This document shows positions 26,119 to 35,461 of a stretch of DNA of 64,000 nt, in pieces. Origin of the DNA: Pseudoduganella umbonata (GTDB taxonomy: Bacteria; Pseudomonadota; Gammaproteobacteria; Burkholderiales; Burkholderiaceae_D); NCBI RefSeq assembly GCF_014192225.1, contig NZ_JACHXS010000003.1, positions 62,001-126,000 of the forward strand, in the 5' to 3' direction. Both the position numbers and the translations under genes were made by a program. Each line of letters starts with the position of its first letter. Positions within the stretch are counted from its first letter, which is position 1. The notes below the pieces were generated by a model, which ran no database searches, had not been told where the DNA came from, and was given only the letters and a program-made list of their open reading frames with translations.

Positions 26119-26230
26119 CGGGGTATTTTATACCTGTGGTTGAAACTGAACCCGTCATTCATGTCCTACCGCAAGCGATCGACGGTGACCATACTGTGTT
26201 CATCCCAACCACATCTACAAGGAAAACATC

Positions 26231-26974
26231 ATGAGCACCCCACTGAACGGCAAGATTGCTTTCATCAACGGCGGTTCGCGCGGCATCGGCGCCGCCACCG
26301 CACGCCGGCTGGCCCGCGACGGCGCAACCGTCGCCATCGGTTATGCCGCCTCGGCCGCTGCTGCCGAGGCGCTGGCGGCCGACATCGCGGCGGCCGGCGG
26401 TACCGCGCTGGCGATCCGCGCCGACGCGGCCGATGCCGCGGCGCTGAAAGGCGCGATCGATACCGTGGCCGACCGCTTCGGCCGCATCGACATCCTCGTC
26501 AACAATGCCGGCGTGCTGCACCTGGGCGACGTGGCGCAATTTTCCCTGCAGGATTTCGACCGGACGGTGGCCATCAACGTGCGCAGCGTGTTCGTCGCAG
26601 CGCAGGCCGCGCTGGCGCACATGGGCGAAGGCGGCCGCATCGTCAACGTCAGCAGCACCAATGCGCTGCGCATGCCGTTCGCCGGCGGCGCGGTGTATGC
26701 GATGAGCAAGTCGGCACTGACCGGCCTGGCGAAAGGCATGGCGCGCGACCTGGGGCCGCGCGGCATCACCGTGAACAATGTGCAGCCGGGCCCGATCGAT
26801 ACCGACATGAATCCCGCCGATGCCGAGTTCGGCGCCGTCATGCACGGCCTGATGGCCCTGCCGCGGCATGGCCATCCCGACGAAGTGGCGGCGATGATCG
26901 CCTACCTGGCCAGCCCGGAAGCGGCGTTCGTCACCGGCGCCGACCTGCTGATCGACGGCGGCTTCGCGGCTTGA
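26231..26974 (+). CDS. Short-chain dehydrogenase/reductase (classical SDR)
   Basis: A 247-residue cytoplasmic NAD(P)-dependent oxidoreductase. The Rossmann cofactor motif GGSRGIG (residues 15-21), NNAG (about 90-93), catalytic Ser in NVSSTNA, and Tyr-x-x-x-Lys in VYAMSKSAL are all present, with ADLLIDGGFAA at the C-terminus. The sequence is like the 3-oxoacyl-ACP-reductase-like SDRs often induced by LysR regulators against electrophiles or aldehydes. The substrate is unknown. It starts 9 nt after an AAGGAAAA-type ribosome site and is divergent from its presumed LysR regulator. Confidence 0.88.
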   Translation: MSTPLNGKIAFINGGSRGIGAATARRLARDGATVAIGYAASAAAAEALAADIAAAGGTALAIRADAADAAALKGAIDTVADRFGRIDILVNNAGVLHLGDVAQFSLQDFDRTVAINVRSVFVAAQAALAHMGEGGRIVNVSSTNALRMPFAGGAVYAMSKSALTGLAKGMARDLGPRGITVNNVQPGPIDTDMNPADAEFGAVMHGLMALPRHGHPDEVAAMIAYLASPEAAFVTGADLLIDGGFAA

Positions 26975-26978
26975 CGGC

Positions 26979-28562
26979 TCAGTGCGACGCCAGCGCGCGC
27001 TCCAGCGTGGCGAAAAACGCGTCGCGCTCGAACAGGCTCATGACCGAACCGTCCGGCAGTTCCAGCACTTCGCTGACGTCGGTGCGCATGTCGGTCACGC
27101 CGCCGCCGGCGCGCAGCAGCTTCGGCGACGGCCGCCGCGCGCTGGCCGGCAGGTGCACGATGCTGTCGACCCGGTCGACGATCACGCCGTAGCGCTCGCT
27201 GCCCCGTTCCAGCACGAGGATCCGGCACTCCGCGGCGTCGTCCAGCGGCGGCATGCCGTACAGGCGGCGCAGGTCGATCACCGAGATCATCTGCTGGCGC
27301 AGGTGGAGCATGCCATGGACGCAATGCGGCGCGCCCGGCGGGCGCGTCATCCCCGCCGTGTACGGGATCAGCTCGCGCACCTGGCCGATGTCGGCCGCCC
27401 ACGGCGTTCCGAGCGCGAACGCCAGGTAGACCTGCTTGCGCGCCGCTGCGGCGCCGGCACTGCGGCCCGTCTCCTGCGCGGCTTCATCCTGGTAGATGCG
27501 CCGGTGGCCGGCGCACACCTCGGCCAGCTCGTCGTCGCCGAGCACGTGCGCGTGGTCGAGGAACAGGGTATCGGGGCCGTCCCGGCGCGGCAGGCAGCCG
27601 CGGAACATGGCGCCGCGACGGGTGCCCAGCAGCGGGATCGGCAGCACGTCGCTGTCGAAAAACGGCATGATCGTGTCGACCGAATCGACCAGGAAACCCA
27701 GCAGCTCGTCGCCGACGCGCACGATCAGGATGCGCCGTGCCTCGTGCACGGCGGCGGGCGCGCAGCCGACCAGCTGGCCGAAGTCGACGATGCCCACGGC
27801 ACGGCCGCGGAAGTTGATCCAGCCCTTGCACAGCGGCCCCGCCATCACCGACGGGCGCAGTTCGGGCACGGCGATGATTTCCTGCACGGCCGCCATCGCG
27901 AAAGCGAACGACGTGCCGCCGGCGGAGAAGCACAGGCACTTGCGCGCCTCCGCGTGGCGCAGGAAACGGGCCCGCTCGGCGGCCCGGCTCGCGGCCGACA
28001 TCGAACGCACCTGCGGCACGTTATCGATGCGCACCAGCGCGTCCGGCATCAGCACCTGCAGCAGGCGCTCGCCATCGGCCAGCAGGATCGTGCCGCCGAC
28101 GACGGACTGGCGCCCGCCGGCGTGGCTGATGATGCTGCGCTGCTCGGGGCGCACCCGCAGCACTTCACCGGTGCTGTCGAACACCAGGCCGACCAGCACG
28201 TCCTCGTGGTCGAGGATCGCGATCTTCTGCCGCGCACTGGCGGCAGGCGCCGACGGATCGAAGATCCGCGCCAGGTTGACGACGGGGATGGCGGTGCCGC
28301 GCAGCGTGAAGATGCCTTCCAGGCAGTCCGGCGACAGCGGCATGCGCGTGACCCGGTCGGGGTAGGCCACCACTTCGCGGATCGCCAGCGCCGGCAGCGC
28401 GAACTCGGCGCCGCCCAGGTGGAAGGTGCCGAACAGTTCGAGGCCCGCGGCATCGACAAGGGCGCGCGCCGCAGCCGCACGCGCATTGTCCATCGCTTCG
28501 GCGGCGGCCTGCACGTCCGGGGTGGGCGGCACGCCTGCCGCGGTCATGTGGAGCGTGTGCAT
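26979..28562 (-). CDS. Triple CheW-domain chemotaxis coupling protein
   Basis: A 527-residue cytoplasmic protein made of three CheW-like domains in series. Domain 1 (about 35-185) has FALPALAIREVVAYP and GIFTLRGTAIPVVNL. Domain 2 (about 210-365) has FAFAMAAVQEIIAVPEL and GWINFRGRAVGIVDF. Domain 3 (about 390-525) has WAADIGQVRELIPY and GMLHLRQQMISVIDLRRLYG. CheW domains join receptors to the kinase CheA. No response-regulator or kinase domain follows, so it is neither CheV nor CheA. The start at 28562 lies 14 nt after the stop of the receptor gene. It is probably co-expressed with that receptor as a dedicated scaffold. Confidence 0.88.
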   Translation of the reverse strand: MHTLHMTAAGVPPTPDVQAAAEAMDNARAAAARALVDAAGLELFGTFHLGGAEFALPALAIREVVAYPDRVTRMPLSPDCLEGIFTLRGTAIPVVNLARIFDPSAPAASARQKIAILDHEDVLVGLVFDSTGEVLRVRPEQRSIISHAGGRQSVVGGTILLADGERLLQVLMPDALVRIDNVPQVRSMSAASRAAERARFLRHAEARKCLCFSAGGTSFAFAMAAVQEIIAVPELRPSVMAGPLCKGWINFRGRAVGIVDFGQLVGCAPAAVHEARRILIVRVGDELLGFLVDSVDTIMPFFDSDVLPIPLLGTRRGAMFRGCLPRRDGPDTLFLDHAHVLGDDELAEVCAGHRRIYQDEAAQETGRSAGAAAARKQVYLAFALGTPWAADIGQVRELIPYTAGMTRPPGAPHCVHGMLHLRQQMISVIDLRRLYGMPPLDDAAECRILVLERGSERYGVIVDRVDSIVHLPASARRPSPKLLRAGGGVTDMRTDVSEVLELPDGSVMSLFERDAFFATLERALASH

Positions 28563-28576
28563 CGGAGCGCCGCCGG

Positions 28577-30286
28577 TCAGACGGTGAAGCCGGATACGGT
28601 CTGGTTCAGGTCCGCGGCCGTGCGGTTCAGTTCCTCGGTCTGCACGGCGATGCTGTCGCACGATCCGGCCGATTTTTCCGACTCCTCGGCGATGTGGGCG
28701 ATCGCCACCGCCACTTCACGCGCCGACAGCGACTGTTCGTTGACCGAGTCGGAGATGTCGCCGATGGCCAGCGACGTGCGCTCCACGCCGGTGGCGATGC
28801 GGTCGAACGCATCGCTGGCCTGGCGTGAAATCTCGCGGCCCTGCGCCACGCGCCTGACCGATTCGGCGATCAGCTTGGAGATTTCCTTGGCGGCCTGCGA
28901 CGAGCGCTCGGCCAGTTTGCGCACCTCGTCGGCCACGACCGAGAAGCCCAGGCCGTGCTCGCCGGCGCGCGCCGCCTCGATGGCCGCGTTGAAGGCCAGC
29001 ATATTGGTCTGGCTGGCGATCTCGCCGATCACCTTGACGATCTCGCTGATATCCTCGGACGACTGGTTGATCAGCGCCATCGCCTCGATCGACCGGGCCA
29101 CCGCGCCGGCACCCGTCTCGGCGGCTTCCTTCGTGCTCTGCGCCAGCGTATTGGCTTCGTTCGCGCCGCGGGCGATGGTGGCAATCGACGCCGTCAGGCC
29201 ATCGACCGAGGCATTCATCTGCTCCACCGTGGCGCCCAGCGCCTGCGCGCCGCCGGCCACCACATTCGAACGCTCCGCGATCGTGTGCGCCGACGACGAC
29301 AGGCGTGCCACTTCGGATACCACGTGCGCGATCACGCCGCGCAGGTCCGCGATCATCTTGCCGACACCGGCGCCGAGCTGGTCGACCGGGTCGGTGCCGC
29401 TCATGTCGAGCGTGCCCGTCAGGTCGCCATGCGCGGCCCGTTCCACCTGTTCGAGCAGCAGCGCCACCTTGCGGCGATCGGCTTCATTGCGGCGTACCAC
29501 CTCCTCTTCCAGCGCCACCTGGGCGGTGATGTCGGTGGCGAACTTGACCACCTTGTACGGCTTGCCGTCGAGGCCGAAGATCGGATTGTAGGTCGCCTGG
29601 ATCCAGACCGGGCGGCCATCGGCGCCGATGCGCTTGTAGCGGCCGGCATCGAACTCGCCGCGGTTCAGCTTCTGCCAGAACTTGCGGTATTCCAGGCTGG
29701 TGGCGTAGTCGTCGTCGCAGAACACGCGGTGGTGCTCGCCCTGCACGTCGCCCAGTTCGTAGCCCATCACGGCAAGGAAATTGGCGTTGGCGGTCAGCAG
29801 CACGCCGTGCATGTCGAACTCGACAACCGCCTGCGCCTTGTCGATCGCGCTGACCAGGCTGGCGTGCTCGTTGGCGCGCAGCTTGTGCGCGGTGATATCG
29901 CAGGCAAACTTGATCACCTTGAAAGGCCTGCCTTCCTCGTCGAGGATCGGGTTGTACGACGCCTCGATCCATACATCCCGCCCGCCCTTGCCGATGCGGC
30001 GGTATTGCGCGCGCTCGAACTCGCCGCGGCGCAGCCCGGCCCAGAAGGCTTCGTAGTCGGCCGAACGCACGTAGTCGGGATCGCAGAACATCGAATGGTG
30101 GCGGCCCACCACCTCGTCCAGCGTGTAGCCCAGCGTGGCCAGGAAATTGTCGTTGGCGTGGAGGATGGTGCCGTCGAGACGGAACTCGATGATGGCCTGC
30201 ACCCGGTTCAGGGCGCTGCTGATGGCGCCGGAGTCGGCTTGGAGATCATGTCCGGCGGTGCGGGCGGGGGCGGTGGCAATGGTCAT
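28577..30286 (-). CDS. Soluble methyl-accepting chemotaxis protein with two PAS domains
   Basis: A 569-residue receptor with no transmembrane segment. PAS 1 (about 18-130: [23 protein letters not shown]) and PAS 2 (about 140-255: [23 protein letters not shown]) are each followed by a PAC motif ([12 protein letters not shown] and [12 protein letters not shown]), evidence of tandem duplication. A HAMP-like linker (about 265-325) leads to the signalling domain with the invariant tip [24 protein letters not shown]. It lacks a C-terminal CheR-docking pentapeptide. The plan resembles BdlA/Aer-type cytoplasmic energy or redox sensors; ligand or cofactor (haem, FAD) is not evident. The start at 30286 gives a complete first PAS. 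Confidence 0.9.
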   Translation of the reverse strand: MTIATAPARTAGHDLQADSGAISSALNRVQAIIEFRLDGTILHANDNFLATLGYTLDEVVGRHHSMFCDPDYVRSADYEAFWAGLRRGEFERAQYRRIGKGGRDVWIEASYNPILDEEGRPFKVIKFACDITAHKLRANEHASLVSAIDKAQAVVEFDMHGVLLTANANFLAVMGYELGDVQGEHHRVFCDDDYATSLEYRKFWQKLNRGEFDAGRYKRIGADGRPVWIQATYNPIFGLDGKPYKVVKFATDITAQVALEEEVVRRNEADRRKVALLLEQVERAAHGDLTGTLDMSGTDPVDQLGAGVGKMIADLRGVIAHVVSEVARLSSSAHTIAERSNVVAGGAQALGATVEQMNASVDGLTASIATIARGANEANTLAQSTKEAAETGAGAVARSIEAMALINQSSEDISEIVKVIGEIASQTNMLAFNAAIEAARAGEHGLGFSVVADEVRKLAERSSQAAKEISKLIAESVRRVAQGREISRQASDAFDRIATGVERTSLAIGDISDSVNEQSLSAREVAVAIAHIAEESEKSAGSCDSIAVQTEELNRTAADLNQTVSGFTV

Positions 30287-30546
30287 TGCGGGTCCTGATG
30301 GCAAGTGGATGAGTTCCACCTGGCGGCGGACCACGCGACGCTGCTCCGGTCGCCGGACCATTATCCTGCCGAAGTTGCCACACGTAAAGCTTGCCCGTTA
30401 GCACTTATAACAACTGTGTGGCGTACAGGTTACATATAAGATATTGCTGACCCGCGCCACCACGTCAATCTCACCAATACTCACGCATCACGCCGGCGCC
30501 GGCCCCCATCCGAGGTCCGGCACCGGCTACCTGCGGTATTACTTCG

Positions 30547-30631
30547 CGGCGTACCTTGCGTTATGCAGGAAATTACCGCGCGGCGTACCTTGCGTTATGC
30601 AGGAAATTACCGCGCGGCGTACCTTGCGTTA
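30547..30631. repeat. 34-bp tandem repeat overlapping the end of the GH2 gene
   Basis: Three copies of CGGCGTACCTTGCGTTATGC (then AGGAAATTACCGCG) start at 30547, 30581 and 30615; the period is exactly 34 bp. The third copy is cut after 17 bp, exactly at the GH2 stop codon (30629-30631). The rest of the 342-nt gap up to the receptor gene holds its promoter region and nothing else I recognise. Confidence 0.85.
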
Positions 30632-33076
30632 CTCAGCGGCGGTACTACGCGGCGCGAGCGCGCCCTGCAGCTTGCCGGCCGCCGCGGACAGCGTGCCGTT
30701 CGGCTCGCGCACCTTCACCAGTACGCTGGCGATGCCGGCCTCGGTGGTCGCCTGCGGGCTGTGGATCACTTCATAGCCCGGGTCGGCCGTGAACGTCACC
30801 GCCTGGCCGGACTGCGGCACGGTGGTGCCGCTGGCGTCGACCAGGCGGGCGCGCGCGAACACCAGGTCGCCGACGGCGGGCGGCACGCCCATCTCGTCCA
30901 GCGCCACGTCCAGTTTCACGGCGTCGCCCGGCGTGCGTACCTTGTGCTCGGCCACCGCCTTGCCGCCCGTGTAGGCCACTGCCACCAGTTCTCCGGCCTG
31001 GAAGGCGCCGGTATCGAATTCCACCGGCGGATGCTTCAGCCGCGGATGGGTGGACGACGGTGCGGCCTTCTGCCGCGCCACGGTCTTGCCATTCAGCCGC
31101 AGTTCCACTTCCTCGGCATTCGTGAACACGCGCACGCGCGGCGACGATTCCGGCGTCCAGTAGCTGGCGATGAAGACCATCGGGCCGCCGCCCCACTGCG
31201 GCGTCGCCTTCGGCGCGACCTGCTCCGGACTGCGCTGCGAGCGGAAGAACTCGGCCGCGAACTTCGGCAGCCGGTCGATACTCATCACGCCAGACGCTTC
31301 CAGGTCCGGCGCGTAGCCGCGCGCGTAGTCGAACATGACCCAGTAGCCGTCGGCAAAGGCCGGCGTCGTGAAATTGTCGTCATGCGCCTCGGCCACGTTG
31401 GCGGCCTGCTGCAGCAGGTGCTTCTCGCCCTGCGACAGCAGCTGGCGGCTGGACCGGTCGGCCGGCTTCAGGTCGCTCCAGGCGCCCTGGTTGAAGCCGG
31501 CGTTCATCGCGTAGTATTCCCAGTCGCCGTATTCGGAAACGATCAGCGGCTTGTCCGGCAACGCGTGCTTGTCGCCGATCCTGTGCTGGCGTGCCTGCAT
31601 GTAGATGTCGTAGGAACGGGGCAGCCAGCCCACCGAGAACGCCTGGTCGCCCGGGTATTCGGTATGCACGGTCTTGTGCAGCGTGTCGACGAAGGCGTCC
31701 GGCATGTCCGTCTCGTTCAGCGAGCATTCCCAGGCCAGCACGCTGGCATGGTTGCGGTTGCGGCGGATCATGTCCTCGCAGGTCTTGATCACCTGCTTGC
31801 TGAAGGCCGGATCCTTGTTGAAGTATTGCCAGCCCGGCACGCCCGGGATTACCAGCAGGCCCAGCTCGTCGGCCGCGGCCATGAACGCCGGCGACTGCGG
31901 GTAGTGCGACAGGCGGATGTAGTCGAAGCCGTACTTCTTCACCAGCAGCGCGTCGCGGTACTCGGCCTGCGGCGACAGCGCGTAGCCCACGTGCGGGTAT
32001 TCCTGGTGGCGGTTCACGCCGCGCAGCTGCAGCGGCTCGCCGTTCAGCACCAGCTTGTGTTTGCTGTCGAACGCCAGGCGGCGGATGCCGATGCGGGTCT
32101 GCACCGAATCTCCGCCCCCCGCGCCGGCGCCCTCGCCCACGACTGAAGTGTCCAGCACGTGCAGGTTGGGTGCCTGCGGCGACCACAATTGCGGCTGCCC
32201 GACCTTCAGCGGCATCGTCACGTGGCGGCGTTCGCCCGCCTTCAGCGTCACCTTCTGCTCGGCGCGGGCGATCTCCTTGCCCTGCCAGGCCAGCGTATTG
32301 CGCACGGTGACGGTGCGCGCCGCCTTCGACGTATTCGCCACTTCGGTCTTCACCTGCACCGTGGCCTGTGTCTTGTCGGCCTGCGGGAACGTGACGAACA
32401 CGCCACCGCCGGCCGGCGTGGCCGCCAGCATCTCGTCCGTGATGTGCACGGCCGGCTTGGTGATCAGGCTGACGCCGCGGTACATGCCGCCGTGCTGGAT
32501 GTAGTCCAGATCCTTGAGTGGCTTGGGACCGGTGATAGCGTTATCTTCGTTGTTCGCGCGCACCACCACTTCGTTCTTGCCGCCCGCCTTCAGCAGGCCG
32601 GTCACGTCGAACGCGAACGGCAGGTAGCCGCCCAGGTGCTGGCCCAGGTGCTTGCCGTTCAGCCAGACGTCGGCCACGTTCATCACCGCCTCGAAGCGCA
32701 GGATCGCCCGTTCGCCCGGCTTCAGCGCGGCGTCGAACGTCTTCTTGTAGAACACCGTGCCCTGCCAGGGCGCCGTCGGCACGCGCGGCTCGATGTGGGC
32801 CGCGTGCGGCAGGCTGACGGTGCTCCAGGCGCCCGCCGGCACCTTGCCGGCGGTGGCGCCGGCGGCCTGCTTACCGTCGGCGCGATGGAACTGCCAGGCG
32901 TCGTTCAGGCTGGTGGTGGCGGCCTGCGCGGAACCGGCCAGCGCCATGGCGGCCAGCGCCAGGGTGGTCAGCAGTGCGGTGGCCAGCGCAGGGGTCGGCG
33001 CAGTGGTCGGCGTGGTGGCCGGCGTAGTGCGGGCCAGGCGGCGCGGGGCGGAATTCAATGTGCGAAATGGCTTCAT
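30629..33076 (-). CDS. Secreted glycoside hydrolase family 2 (beta-galactosidase/glucuronidase superfamily)
   Basis: An 815-residue exported enzyme. A long basic N-terminus leads into a signal peptide ending AGSAQAAT (about residue 53). The GH2 jelly-roll domain (about 55-205) carries GTVFYKKTF and VADVWLNGKHLGQHLGGYLPF. An Ig-like domain follows (about 210-320), then the TIM barrel from LRGVNRHQEYPHVG (352 onward). The acid/base is Glu 455 in WECSLNE and the nucleophile Glu 515 in IVSEYGDWEYY. In place of the usual GNE the motif reads LNE. C-terminal beta domains (about 640-815) resemble the Ig-like tails of polysaccharide-utilisation GH2 enzymes. The exact glycosidic bond is not predictable. 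Confidence 0.9.
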   Translation of the reverse strand: MKPFRTLNSAPRRLARTTPATTPTTAPTPALATALLTTLALAAMALAGSAQAATTSLNDAWQFHRADGKQAAGATAGKVPAGAWSTVSLPHAAHIEPRVPTAPWQGTVFYKKTFDAALKPGERAILRFEAVMNVADVWLNGKHLGQHLGGYLPFAFDVTGLLKAGGKNEVVVRANNEDNAITGPKPLKDLDYIQHGGMYRGVSLITKPAVHITDEMLAATPAGGGVFVTFPQADKTQATVQVKTEVANTSKAARTVTVRNTLAWQGKEIARAEQKVTLKAGERRHVTMPLKVGQPQLWSPQAPNLHVLDTSVVGEGAGAGGGDSVQTRIGIRRLAFDSKHKLVLNGEPLQLRGVNRHQEYPHVGYALSPQAEYRDALLVKKYGFDYIRLSHYPQSPAFMAAADELGLLVIPGVPGWQYFNKDPAFSKQVIKTCEDMIRRNRNHASVLAWECSLNETDMPDAFVDTLHKTVHTEYPGDQAFSVGWLPRSYDIYMQARQHRIGDKHALPDKPLIVSEYGDWEYYAMNAGFNQGAWSDLKPADRSSRQLLSQGEKHLLQQAANVAEAHDDNFTTPAFADGYWVMFDYARGYAPDLEASGVMSIDRLPKFAAEFFRSQRSPEQVAPKATPQWGGGPMVFIASYWTPESSPRVRVFTNAEEVELRLNGKTVARQKAAPSSTHPRLKHPPVEFDTGAFQAGELVAVAYTGGKAVAEHKVRTPGDAVKLDVALDEMGVPPAVGDLVFARARLVDASGTTVPQSGQAVTFTADPGYEVIHSPQATTEAGIASVLVKVREPNGTLSAAAGKLQGALAPRSTAAE

Positions 33077-33303
33077 TCGTCTCGGAGTAGGGTTGATGGG
33101 GCCGATCCGTGTCGGCCCGTGATTGTACGACAAGCAACGCGCCTGACCAGCCGTGCAACAGCCGAAAGGCAGGCTGCCGGCCCGCCAATGCCATATAAAA
33201 CGGCTGGCCGGCGCCAGATCGACTACACTGCATGCAGCGGCCATGGTGAACCGGAGCACACCGGAGCTTGCCGACCTTCATTCACCTTCCGCGCGGAGCC
33301 TTC

Positions 33304-33552
33304 ATGTCATCCCAATCCTACCGGGGCCACGTCATCGACGTGACCTGCCAGTCGCTCGACGACCGGATCAGCTACCTCCTCAGCATCAGCGTGCGCGCCA
33401 CCGGCGAAACGCGCCACCAGGCCGGCTCGCTGGCTGCTTCCTTCAGCCGCGGCTGCGATGCCGAGGACAGCGCGTTCGCCGAGGCCCGCGCCTGGATCGA
33501 GAATTCCCCGCTGCGGTGGCCCTTTGCCGCGCCGCTGGAGCACGCACGGTAG
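33304..33552 (+). CDS. Small protein of unknown function
   Basis: An 82-residue soluble protein with no signal peptide, starting at 33304 behind GCGGAG. Notable features are a beta-rich N-terminal half (YRGHVIDVTCQSLDD, ISYLLSISVRATGETRH) and a C-terminal helix with a DAEDSAFAEARAWIEN motif. Length and style resemble small stress-related DUF proteins of Oxalobacteraceae, but I cannot name the family. The next gene, 41 nt downstream on the same strand, is another small protein of similar size; the two are probably co-transcribed. Confidence 0.6.
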   Translation: MSSQSYRGHVIDVTCQSLDDRISYLLSISVRATGETRHQAGSLAASFSRGCDAEDSAFAEARAWIENSPLRWPFAAPLEHAR

Positions 33553-33593
33553 CGCCAGGAGTCCAGCAGGAACAGGTGAAAAAGGAGCACAGC

Positions 33594-33911
33594 ATGGAAA
33601 CATCCGAAACGGCTGCCGCGCTCGAAGTCACGTACGACGGGCGCCACTATCATTTCCGCCAGTACCGGTACGACCGGCTGGAGGATGCCTTGCGCTATGC
33701 CACTGCCCAGCGCGACGTGCCCGGCTTCCGGGCCGATAGCGCGTTCGTACCGCGCTGGCTGCCCGCATGGCTGCCCAGCGAAGCGGAGCGCGCCCGGATG
33801 CACGAACTGGGCATCGGCTTCGCAGGCGGACGCTTCAGCGTCGGCGACTATCACTACGACAAGCTCGACGACGCCGTGGCCTTTGCCAGCACGCGGCAGG
33901 GCAAGGCGTGA
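33594..33911 (+). CDS. Small protein with an internal duplication
   Basis: A 105-residue protein starting at 33594 (AAAGGAG upstream). Two similar halves are visible: DGRHYHFRQYRYDRLEDALRYA (about 15-36) and GGRFSVGDYHYDKLDDAVAFA (about 79-99). Both have the pattern G-R-x(5,6)-Y-x-Y-D-(R/K)-L-(E/D)-D-A-x-x-(Y/F)-A, joined by a Pro/Trp-rich linker (FVPRWLPAWLPSEAE). The second half may bind or dimerise through the same fold as the first. No family recognised, and no catalytic motif. Confidence 0.6.
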   Translation: METSETAAALEVTYDGRHYHFRQYRYDRLEDALRYATAQRDVPGFRADSAFVPRWLPAWLPSEAERARMHELGIGFAGGRFSVGDYHYDKLDDAVAFASTRQGKA

Positions 33912-34026
33912 CCGCGCGGGTTTCATAGCGCTGGCGTGGCATAGGGCTGCCCTGAAGGGCCTGCCCGCATCGCCCGGGCACCTTCGCGGCGCCTGTCTGC
34001 TGCCGTGCCTATGTTTGCTGCCGTGC

Positions 34027-34200
34027 CTATTTAGCTTCCCGCTTTTCCCATTCCTTCTGTTCCGTGGACAGCTTCGCCTTGCAGGCCTTCCGGTCGTTCC
34101 AGTCCATGTGCTTGTCGCAGTCCCGGCTGCTGTCTTCCGGCAGGTAGCGGCAGCCGGCCAGGCCAAGTGCGATGGCGATGAAGAAAATGGTTTTGCTCAC
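34027..34200 (-). CDS. Small lipoprotein
   Basis: A 57-residue frame with a GTG start at 34200 (CGGAG eight bases upstream). It begins MSKTIFFIAIALGLAGC, a perfect short signal peptide with lipobox L-A-G-C, so the mature N-terminal Cys 17 would be lipidated. The mature 41 residues are charged and contain two further Cys (DCDKHMDWNDRKACKAK) that could form a disulphide, then end in KEWEKREAK. It is a probable periplasm-facing lipoprotein of unknown role. It stands alone between a plus-strand small gene and the divergent GH43 gene. Confidence 0.7.
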   Translation of the reverse strand: MSKTIFFIAIALGLAGCRYLPEDSSRDCDKHMDWNDRKACKAKLSTEQKEWEKREAK

Positions 34201-34302
34201 TGCCGGGCTCCGTAATTTTCTGATGATGCGGTGATGGATCGCGTTGGACAGCGTTTACGGCCGGGTGTCTTTCCCGACACCGCGCGTCTGATAGAACAAT
34301 AA

Positions 34303-34314
34303 TCAACATGTTGA
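34303..34314. promoter_or_regulatory. Palindrome TCAACATGTTGA upstream of GH43
   Basis: A perfect 12-bp palindrome, 71 nt before the GH43 start and about 100 nt from the divergent lipoprotein start. It is in the right place for an operator of a sugar-responsive repressor. No matching regulator gene is adjacent. Confidence 0.4.
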
Positions 34315-34384
34315 CACATGCACAAAATCAGCGCAATGCGCGCTACCATCGAGCCTCCGAACCGCGCCTTTCACTGGAGTCCCG

Positions 34385-35374
34385 ATGCACCGCCCGATGT
34401 CCTTCCTGCCCGCCCTGCTGCTTGCATTCGCCCTTCCCGCCACCGCCGAACCCGGCCAGCCGATCGCCCAGCGCTTCAACGCCGACCCGTCGCCGCATTA
34501 CTTCGACACGAAGGCAGGCGGCAAGTTCTACCTGTACGCCACCGACGACGCCAGCAATTCCGGCAAGTATTGGGACTCGACGACGTGGCGCCTGTACACG
34601 TCGCCGGACATGAAGACGTGGACGGACGCCGGCATTCCGCTCGACGTGAAAGTGTTCAAATGGGCGCGCCCCGATGCGAAGGCGTGGGCGCCGGAAGCGG
34701 TGCAGCGCAACGGCAGGTTCTACTTCTATGCCCCGGTGGGCGGCGACACGATCGGCGTGGCGGTCTCGGACCGCCCTGACGGCGGCTTCGCCGATGCCCG
34801 CACCACGCCGCTGGTCGACAAGGCGCGCGACGCCAACGCGGGCGACGAGCCGATCGACCCGGCCGTGTTCGTCGACAGGGACGGCCAGGCCAACCTGTAC
34901 TTCGGCACCCGCGTGCCGAAAGTGGTGAAACTGAAGGCCGACATGGTCACGCTGGACGGGCCGATCCTGGACGTGGCGATCGCCGGCCTGCCCCCGCTGG
35001 ACAAGACGGAAAAGGCCGACAAGGCGAACAAGACGGGCAGGAAAGCCTATGGCGAAGCGCCGTTCCTGCACGAGCGCAACGGCATGTATTACTTCACCTT
35101 CTCGACCGGCTGGCCGGGCCAGATCGTGTACGCCACCGGCACCTCGCCGCTCGGCCCGTTCACGTACCGGGGCGTGGTGCTCGACTACCTGAAGATCTCG
35201 ACGAACCACCAGGCCATTCTCGAGCATGCCGGTAAAAGCTGGCTGTTCTACCATGACAGCCTGCTGCCGGGCGGCGGCAGCCACCGGCGCTCGATCGCCA
35301 TCGCACCGCTGGAGTACGGGACCGACGGCAGCATCCGGCAGGTGCCGCTGGGCGCGGGAACAGCCGTGAAATAG
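34385..35374 (+). CDS. Secreted glycoside hydrolase family 43
   Basis: A 329-residue beta-propeller glycosidase with a signal peptide (about residues 1-21, ALPATAEP). Catalytic residues are Asp 34 (FNADPSPHYFD), Asp 158 (EPIDPAVFVDRDG) and Glu 224 (AYGEAPFLHERNGMYYF), with the final-blade TNHQAILEHAGKSWLFYHDS. It is thus an exported counterpart to the cytoplasmic GH43 at 21020-22075, probably trimming arabinose or xylose side chains outside the inner membrane. A Lys-rich insertion (DKTEKADKANKTGRKA, about 206-221) before the acid Glu looks unusual. It is apparently monocistronic. Confidence 0.9.
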   Translation: MHRPMSFLPALLLAFALPATAEPGQPIAQRFNADPSPHYFDTKAGGKFYLYATDDASNSGKYWDSTTWRLYTSPDMKTWTDAGIPLDVKVFKWARPDAKAWAPEAVQRNGRFYFYAPVGGDTIGVAVSDRPDGGFADARTTPLVDKARDANAGDEPIDPAVFVDRDGQANLYFGTRVPKVVKLKADMVTLDGPILDVAIAGLPPLDKTEKADKANKTGRKAYGEAPFLHERNGMYYFTFSTGWPGQIVYATGTSPLGPFTYRGVVLDYLKISTNHQAILEHAGKSWLFYHDSLLPGGGSHRRSIAIAPLEYGTDGSIRQVPLGAGTAVK

Positions 35375-35461
35375 ATTCGCCCTGCCCTGAGTTTTCCTCG
35401 TTTGTCGTCAAGCCTGCCGTCGGCCACCATGGCGGCACGACTTGAACAAACGGAGACTCAC

